DNA of 64,000 bases from Oenococcus kitaharae (GTDB lineage Bacteria; Bacillota; Bacilli; Lactobacillales; Lactobacillaceae): assembly GCF_025758695.1 (NCBI RefSeq), contig NZ_JANJQP010000001.1, forward strand, positions 186,001-250,000, read 5' to 3'. This document shows positions 59,690 to 64,000 of this stretch, piece after piece (positions within the stretch are counted from its first letter, which is position 1; every line of letters starts with the position of its first letter). The notes under the pieces were generated by a model. It was not told the origin of the DNA and did not search any database. It saw only the letters and a program-made list of their open reading frames with translations. Both the position numbers and the translations under genes were made by a program.

Positions 59690-60682
59690 ATGGCAAAAAA
59701 CATCTTACAATCACAGGAAAAAATTGAAAACGTCACAGATTCACTCAAAATTATTCAGAACAATTCTCTGCCTAAGTTCGGGATTGATGCTTTGATTCTG
59801 GCTGATTTTATTGATGGAAGCCATTCTCAAAAGCAGAAAGCTGCTGACTTTGGATCCGGCAGCGGCATCATCGGGTTGGCTTATGCACGCAAAAGCAGCG
59901 GCAAAATTTCTTTGATTGAAATTGATTCAGAATTATGCGAGTTAGAAAAAAGATCAGTCCAATTGAATAATCTTGAAGATCGGGTTCAAAGTTTCCGAGC
60001 GGATGTCAACCAGCTTGCTGACATTTTTCAACTGAATTCGCTGGATTTGATTATGTCCAATCCACCGTATTTTGACGAGAGAGACTATGCCTCTAAAAGT
60101 CCCGATCCGTCCCGATCCCTTGCAAGACACGGTTACAACTTTAATTTACAAACGCTTTTTACACAGTCAAAAAAATATTTGAAATCAAAGGGCAAACTAT
60201 ATTTTATATACCGTGCTGAAAAAATGGCTGATATTTTTAGTGTGGCAATTGAAAACGGATTCGGCATTAGCAAAATGCGTTTTGTCTATGGCAAGGCCGA
60301 CAGTCCAGCCAAAATGATTCTTGTTAAAGCTATCAAACAGGCCAGCAATGCGAAAATTCAAATTGAGAAACCGCTTGTTATTTATACTCAACAGGATAAT
60401 TACGTGCCTGAAATTAAGGAGCTGCTTCAAAAAAGAGACTACTATTTTTATGTGATTCAGACTGCAGATAATTATCTTTACGCAGGAACGAGCGATGATG
60501 TTGACCGCCGTTTCGCTGCTCACCAGGCAAAGAAAGGCGCAAAATTTACCAAAGTTGATAAACACCACCCTTTGACTTTGGTCTATCGCGAGAGGTTTTC
60601 AAGCAAACACGAAGCCCTGAGCTTTGAAAGCCGCTTTAAACGCTTTACCCGGGCGGAGAAGGAACGGTATATAGGCTTGTAA
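59690..60682 (+). CDS. Fused tRNA m6A37 methyltransferase (YabB/TrmN6-like) and GIY-YIG domain
   Basis: 330 aa two-domain protein. Residues about 1-240 form a class I methyltransferase: ADFGSGSGIIGLAYA motif I and MSNPPYFDERD (NPPY catalytic motif of amino adenine methylases), like YabB/YfiC acting on tRNA A37. Residues about 245-330 form a GIY-YIG domain of the YhbQ/YazA type: YYFYVIQTADNYLYAGTS and then FAAHQAKKGAKFTKV with RERFSSKHEALSFE. In B. subtilis these are separate neighbouring genes (yabB, yazA); here they are joined in frame. It precedes the rpsB leader. Confidence 0.88.
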   Translation: MAKNILQSQEKIENVTDSLKIIQNNSLPKFGIDALILADFIDGSHSQKQKAADFGSGSGIIGLAYARKSSGKISLIEIDSELCELEKRSVQLNNLEDRVQSFRADVNQLADIFQLNSLDLIMSNPPYFDERDYASKSPDPSRSLARHGYNFNLQTLFTQSKKYLKSKGKLYFIYRAEKMADIFSVAIENGFGISKMRFVYGKADSPAKMILVKAIKQASNAKIQIEKPLVIYTQQDNYVPEIKELLQKRDYYFYVIQTADNYLYAGTSDDVDRRFAAHQAKKGAKFTKVDKHHPLTLVYRERFSSKHEALSFESRFKRFTRAEKERYIGL

Positions 60683-60705
60683 TTACCCCGCTATTCAGGT
60701 AAACT
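60677..60705 (+). promoter_or_regulatory. Promoter of rpsB
   Basis: TTGTAA (60677-60682), a 17-base spacer and TAAACT (60700-60705). It overlaps the end of the upstream gene. Confidence 0.55.
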
Positions 60706-60711
60706 ATTAAA

Positions 60712-60804
60712 CGGCATTCGCCAATACACAGCGGGAATAGATGCTTTGCCCGTTGCTCTTAGGAGTCGGCAAAGCAGTAGAAGTTTCTGCAAGGACAAAA
60801 ACAT
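60712..60804 (+). ncRNA. Structured rpsB (S2) leader
   Basis: The 5' region of rpsB holds a long imperfect hairpin (GATGCTTTGCCCG...CGGCAAAGCAG, 60739-60778: TGCTTTGCCcg / GGCAAAGCA arms) before the Shine-Dalgarno TTAGGAGG. This fits a Lactobacillales S2 leader for autoregulation. Assignment by position and structure only. Confidence 0.55.
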
Positions 60805-60816
60805 TAGGAGGCCAAA

Positions 60817-61611
60817 ATGGCTGCAATTTCAATGAAAGAACTTTTAGAGGCCGGCGCGCACTTCGGTCATCAGACTAGGCGCTGGGATCCAAGGATGGAT
60901 GAATATATCTTTACCTCTCGTAATGGTATTCATATCATCGATTTACAAAAAACTTTACGTATGGCAGATGATGCCTATAACTGGGTCAAAGGCGAGGCAG
61001 CCGATGGCGCAAACTTCTTGTTTGTCGGGACTAAAAAACAGGCTACCGAAGCAATCGAAGAAGAAGCAAAGCGCGCCGGCGTTGCCTACGTTAATCATCG
61101 TTGGCTCGGTGGTACTCTGACTAACTGGAATACGATCAAAACACGTATTAACCGGTTAAAGGAACTGAGAGCTGCTGAAGAAGATGGTTCATTTGACAAG
61201 CTTCCTAAGAAAGAGGCTTCTCAGTTGGGTAAACAAAAAGCAAAGTTGGAAAAGTTCCTTGGTGGTATTGCAGACATGGAAGACATTCCTGATGTTATGT
61301 TTGTGGTTGACCCAAAAACAGAAGAAATCGCTGTTAAAGAAGCACGCACGTTAAATATTCCAGTCGTAGCAATGATTGATACTAATGGAAACCCAGATTT
61401 AGTTGACGTTAAGATCCCTGCCAACGATGATGCAATTCGTGCGGTTAAATTAATCACTTCAAAGATGGCAGACGCCATTATTGAAGGTCGCCAGGGACAA
61501 GATGCTGGCGAGGCTTCCGTTGAAGAAGGCTTTGCTGATGCTGCTGACGAGCAGGCGGCTTCAAGTCAGCCTGTTGATACAGAAGACAAAGAAGTTTCAT
61601 CAAACAACTAA
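60817..61611 (+). CDS. rpsB: 30S ribosomal protein S2
   Basis: 264 aa uS2. The opening [20 protein letters not shown], then [13 protein letters not shown], and [13 protein letters not shown] with the [12 protein letters not shown] block are textbook. The C-terminal 30 residues are acidic, rich in Ala, Asp, Glu. Shine-Dalgarno TTAGGAGG. A terminator separates it from tsf. Confidence 0.98.
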   Translation: MAAISMKELLEAGAHFGHQTRRWDPRMDEYIFTSRNGIHIIDLQKTLRMADDAYNWVKGEAADGANFLFVGTKKQATEAIEEEAKRAGVAYVNHRWLGGTLTNWNTIKTRINRLKELRAAEEDGSFDKLPKKEASQLGKQKAKLEKFLGGIADMEDIPDVMFVVDPKTEEIAVKEARTLNIPVVAMIDTNGNPDLVDVKIPANDDAIRAVKLITSKMADAIIEGRQGQDAGEASVEEGFADAADEQAASSQPVDTEDKEVSSNN

Positions 61612-61615
61612 AAAT

Positions 61616-61640
61616 AAGTCGCCTTTTTAGGCGATTTTTT
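61616..61640 (+). terminator. Intrinsic terminator between rpsB and tsf
   Basis: TCGCCT / AGGCGA stem with TTTT loop and six T's. It likely allows partial readthrough into tsf. Confidence 0.85.
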
Positions 61641-61654
61641 ATGAGGTAAAGAAA

Positions 61655-62533
61655 ATGGCACAAATTACTGCAGCACAAGTTAAAGAACTGCGCGAAAAAA
61701 CCAGCGCAGGCATCATGGATGCAAAAAAAGCACTCGTTCAGGCTGATGGCGATATGACAAAAGCTATCGATCTATTGAAAGAGCGGGGCGTGGCTAAGGC
61801 AGCAAAAAAAGCGGATCGCGTGGCTGCTGAAGGCATGACCTATGTTGCCGAAGAAGACAATCGTTCAGTGATCGTTGAATTGAATTCGGAAACTGATTTC
61901 GTTGCCAGCAACGATCAATTCTTGGCACTTCTGCACACGGTAGCAGCAACGATCCTCAAAAATAAGCCGGCAGATCTAAAAACGGCTTTGGCCCTGCCGC
62001 TTAACGGTGGGACGCTTAATGACGAAATCGTACAGACTTCTGCACACACTGGCGAAAAGATTACGCTTCGTCGCTTTAGCTTGATCGAGAAAAAAGATGA
62101 CGAAGTTTTTGGTAATTATTCACATCTTGGCGGTCAGATTTCAGTCATTGCTTTGTTAAAGGGCGGTAACGCTGCAGTTGCAAAAGATATTGCGATGCAT
62201 ATCGCAGCTATTGCACCGAAGTATCTTAGCAGAGAAGATGTGCCAAGCGAGGTTGTTGAACACGAAAAGGCAATCCAAATGAAGGCCGATGATTTGGGCA
62301 GCAAACCTGACAGCATCAAAGAAAAGATTGTTGAAGGCCGTTTGGGCAAGTTTTTGGATGAGCTTGCATTGCTGAACCAGCCCTTCGTCAAAGGTGATGG
62401 CGAAACAGTTACAGAGTATTTAAAGCAGCAAGGTGCTCAAGTTGAATCTTTTGTCCGTTACCAAGTTGGAGAAGGCATTGAGAAACAAGAAACGAGTTTA
62501 GCTGAAGAAATTGCTAAACAGATAAACGGGTAA
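61655..62533 (+). CDS. tsf: Elongation factor Ts
   Basis: Nucleotide exchange factor for EF-Tu, 292 aa. N-terminal UBA-like domain [19 protein letters not shown] (residues 10-28) and the core [19 protein letters not shown] (about 72-90) with the TDFV motif that contacts EF-Tu. Shine-Dalgarno ATGAGG lies just after the terminator. It follows rpsB in the standard order. Confidence 0.98.
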   Translation: MAQITAAQVKELREKTSAGIMDAKKALVQADGDMTKAIDLLKERGVAKAAKKADRVAAEGMTYVAEEDNRSVIVELNSETDFVASNDQFLALLHTVAATILKNKPADLKTALALPLNGGTLNDEIVQTSAHTGEKITLRRFSLIEKKDDEVFGNYSHLGGQISVIALLKGGNAAVAKDIAMHIAAIAPKYLSREDVPSEVVEHEKAIQMKADDLGSKPDSIKEKIVEGRLGKFLDELALLNQPFVKGDGETVTEYLKQQGAQVESFVRYQVGEGIEKQETSLAEEIAKQING

Positions 62534-62537
62534 TTCT

Positions 62538-63269
62538 ATGGCTGAAGTAGAATTTCATCGTGTATTGCTCAAACTTTCAGGGGAAGCTCTAGCCGGTCAA
62601 TCAGGAATCGGGATTGATTTGCCAACAGTTCGACGTGTTGCAAACGAATTAGCTGATATTAAGAGGACATATCCGGAAATCCAAATTGCGATTGTCAATG
62701 GTGGTGGCAATTTGTGGCGTGGGGAACCAGCTGCTGAAGCCGGTATGGATCGGGCAAGAGCCGATTATATTGGTATGCTGGGTACAGTCATGAATGCCTT
62801 ATCTTTAGCTGATAGTTTGGAACAGGCAGGTGTGGATACGCGTGTTTTGACAGCAATCGAAATGAGACAAATTGCTGAGCCTTACATTCGCGGACGTGCA
62901 ATTCGTCACTTAGAAAAAGGCCGAATTGTCATTTTTGGTGCCGGGACCGGATCGCCGTATTTTTCAACAGACACAACAGCAGCGCTTCGAGCCGCCGAAA
63001 TTAATGCCGATGCGATCTTAATGGGCAAAAATGGGGTTGATGGCGTTTATAATGCTGATCCGCGCAAGTTTGCCGATGCAGTGAAGTTCAGCGAGTTAAC
63101 CTATGATGAAGTTTTGCAAAGAGGCCTCAAGGTTATGGATTCGACCGCTGGTGCTATGGCCAAGGATACCGATATGCCTTTGGTTGTATTTAATTTAAAC
63201 GAACCTGGCAATATTAAGAAGGCCATTGAAGGACAAAATATCGGAACAGTAATTAAAGGATCCAGATAA
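62538..63269 (+). CDS. pyrH: Uridylate kinase
   Basis: Phosphorylates UMP to UDP, hexameric amino-acid-kinase fold. 243 aa. [18 protein letters not shown] (about residues 10-27), [29 protein letters not shown], and [20 protein letters not shown], all PyrH signatures. The start is 4 bases after tsf, and the stop shares one base with frr. Confidence 0.98.
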   Translation: MAEVEFHRVLLKLSGEALAGQSGIGIDLPTVRRVANELADIKRTYPEIQIAIVNGGGNLWRGEPAAEAGMDRARADYIGMLGTVMNALSLADSLEQAGVDTRVLTAIEMRQIAEPYIRGRAIRHLEKGRIVIFGAGTGSPYFSTDTTAALRAAEINADAILMGKNGVDGVYNADPRKFADAVKFSELTYDEVLQRGLKVMDSTAGAMAKDTDMPLVVFNLNEPGNIKKAIEGQNIGTVIKGSR

Positions 63270-63811
63270 TGATTGATCTAGTAGATTTAAAAAATAGAAT
63301 GGCAAAGGCCAGTAAAGCTTTTCAAAATGAGTTGGTCAACATTCGTGCCGGCAGAGCAAATCCAAATATGCTTAATAAAATCCAAGTTGAATATTATGGT
63401 GCCCCGACGCCATTAAATCAACTCGCTAGCATACAAGTTCCGGAAGCGCGGATATTACTGATTACGCCTTATGACAAAAGCTCATTAAAATCCATTGAAC
63501 AGGCTATTTTTGCCAGCGATCTCGGTCTAACACCTCAAAACGATGGCAATGTTATCCGTTTGACGATCCCTATTCTGACTGAAGATGGCCGTAAAGATTT
63601 GGTCAAACAAGTCAAAGCAGAGGCTGAAAAAGCAAAAGTTGCCAGTCGAAATATTCGTCGAGACTTTATGAATGATTTAAAAAAAGACAAGGATTTGTCC
63701 GAAGATCAACGCCATAAAGCTGAAGAGGATGTCCAAAAAGTAGCCGATTCTGAAATAAAAGATATTGATCAAATTGCGGATAACAAAGAAAAAGAATTAA
63801 TGGAGATTTGA
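63269..63811 (+). CDS. frr: Ribosome recycling factor
   Basis: Splits post-termination ribosomes with EF-G. 180 aa, a few residues short of the usual 185. [20 protein letters not shown] (about residues 24-43), [17 protein letters not shown] and the C-terminal helix [20 protein letters not shown]. The start overlaps pyrH by one base and the stop overlaps uppS by one base. Confidence 0.97.
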   Translation: MIDLVDLKNRMAKASKAFQNELVNIRAGRANPNMLNKIQVEYYGAPTPLNQLASIQVPEARILLITPYDKSSLKSIEQAIFASDLGLTPQNDGNVIRLTIPILTEDGRKDLVKQVKAEAEKAKVASRNIRRDFMNDLKKDKDLSEDQRHKAEEDVQKVADSEIKDIDQIADNKEKELMEI

Positions 63812-64000
63812 TGGTTTTTTTTGATGCAGCGAGTTCTAAGGAAAACGATCAGCTGATTCCCAAGCACGTTGCAATTATTATGGACGGTAATGGGCGCTGG
63901 GCTAAACGTCAACATCAGGCGAGAGTTTTCGGGCATAAAGCCGGTATGGAAAATGTGAAGAAGATTGCGCTTGTTGCTAATCAACTGGGAGTCAAGGTAT
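63811..64000 (+). CDS. uppS: Undecaprenyl diphosphate synthase (3' partial)
   Basis: Cis-prenyltransferase making the C55 lipid carrier for wall synthesis; cut by the window edge after 63 codons. The catalytic motif [15 protein letters not shown] (about residues 19-33) and [12 protein letters not shown] are visible. It starts at ATG 63811 with TGGAG 63801-63805 as Shine-Dalgarno, sharing a base with the frr stop. The frr-uppS order is standard in Firmicutes, usually followed by cdsA. Confidence 0.95.
   Translation, partial: MVFFDAASSKENDQLIPKHVAIIMDGNGRWAKRQHQARVFGHKAGMENVKKIALVANQLGVKV

Overview
The window is a chromosomal segment from a low- to medium-GC Gram-positive lactic acid bacterium, most likely Oenococcus and best matched by O. 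kitaharae. This rests on gene content and order typical of Lactobacillales (yqeGH-yhbY-nadD-yqeK-rsfS, pheST, glnRA, rplU-rpmA, comEA-comEC-holA, lexA, rpsB-tsf-pyrH-frr-uppS), a T-box leader, a large GH70 dextransucrase with a KxYKxGKxW-type signal peptide, and my recollection that O. kitaharae encodes a dextransucrase of this kind. No database search was possible. No insertion sequence, prophage, CRISPR array, rRNA operon or replication origin was seen.

Layout. 1-7.8 kb: a compact co-directional cluster for ribosome assembly, NAD synthesis and tRNA modification, ending in yidC and a SpoU-type rRNA methyltransferase. 7.8-13.6 kb: an HxlR regulator, a T-box-controlled pheST pair, a rhomboid protease and glucokinase, followed by Trp, His and Leu tRNAs. 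14-19.4 kb: small accessory genes (two GNATs, a DUF1413 protein) and a TetR-MMPL exporter pair. 19.5-25.3 kb: envelope genes (YkcC/YkcB-like glycosyltransferases split by an esterase, DedA, PAP2). 25.3-30.1 kb: a two-component system followed by an extracytoplasmic flavinylation module (FMN-binding protein, ApbE, ferric-reductase-like membrane flavoprotein). 30.1-34.4 kb, minus strand: argH-argG plus an amino-acid ABC permease and binding protein. 34.5-39.0 kb: dextransucrase. 39.3-46.2 kb: folD, ACT/DUF711 pair, proCBA, glycerophosphodiesterase and a short miaA. 46.2-49.6 kb: glnRA and two unrecognised genes. 49.7-57.5 kb: tRNA-Arg, rplU-rpmA, an M24 peptidase, competence DNA-uptake genes, holA and a CPBP protease. 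57.6-64 kb: tRNA-Ser, lexA, ynzC/yneF, plsC, a methyltransferase/GIY-YIG fusion and the rpsB-tsf-pyrH-frr-uppS cluster, cut by the window edge.

The most interesting observation concerns arginine control. Upstream of argH is an 18-codon reading frame ending in two CGA (Arg) codons and a stop that sits in the 5' arm of an intrinsic terminator. Between argH and argG is a second small frame, with a strong Shine-Dalgarno inside the end of argH and four consecutive CGA codons. Together they look like a two-step ribosome-mediated arginine attenuation system feeding argH, argG and a transporter. I know of no description of such a pair in this group.

Other control elements read directly from the sequence are a Phe T-box, a GlnR operator on glnRA, an SOS box between lexA and ynzC, a cre-like site before glucokinase, structured leaders for rplU and rpsB, and several genes whose -10 element lies only 6-8 bases from the start codon, suggesting leaderless mRNAs.
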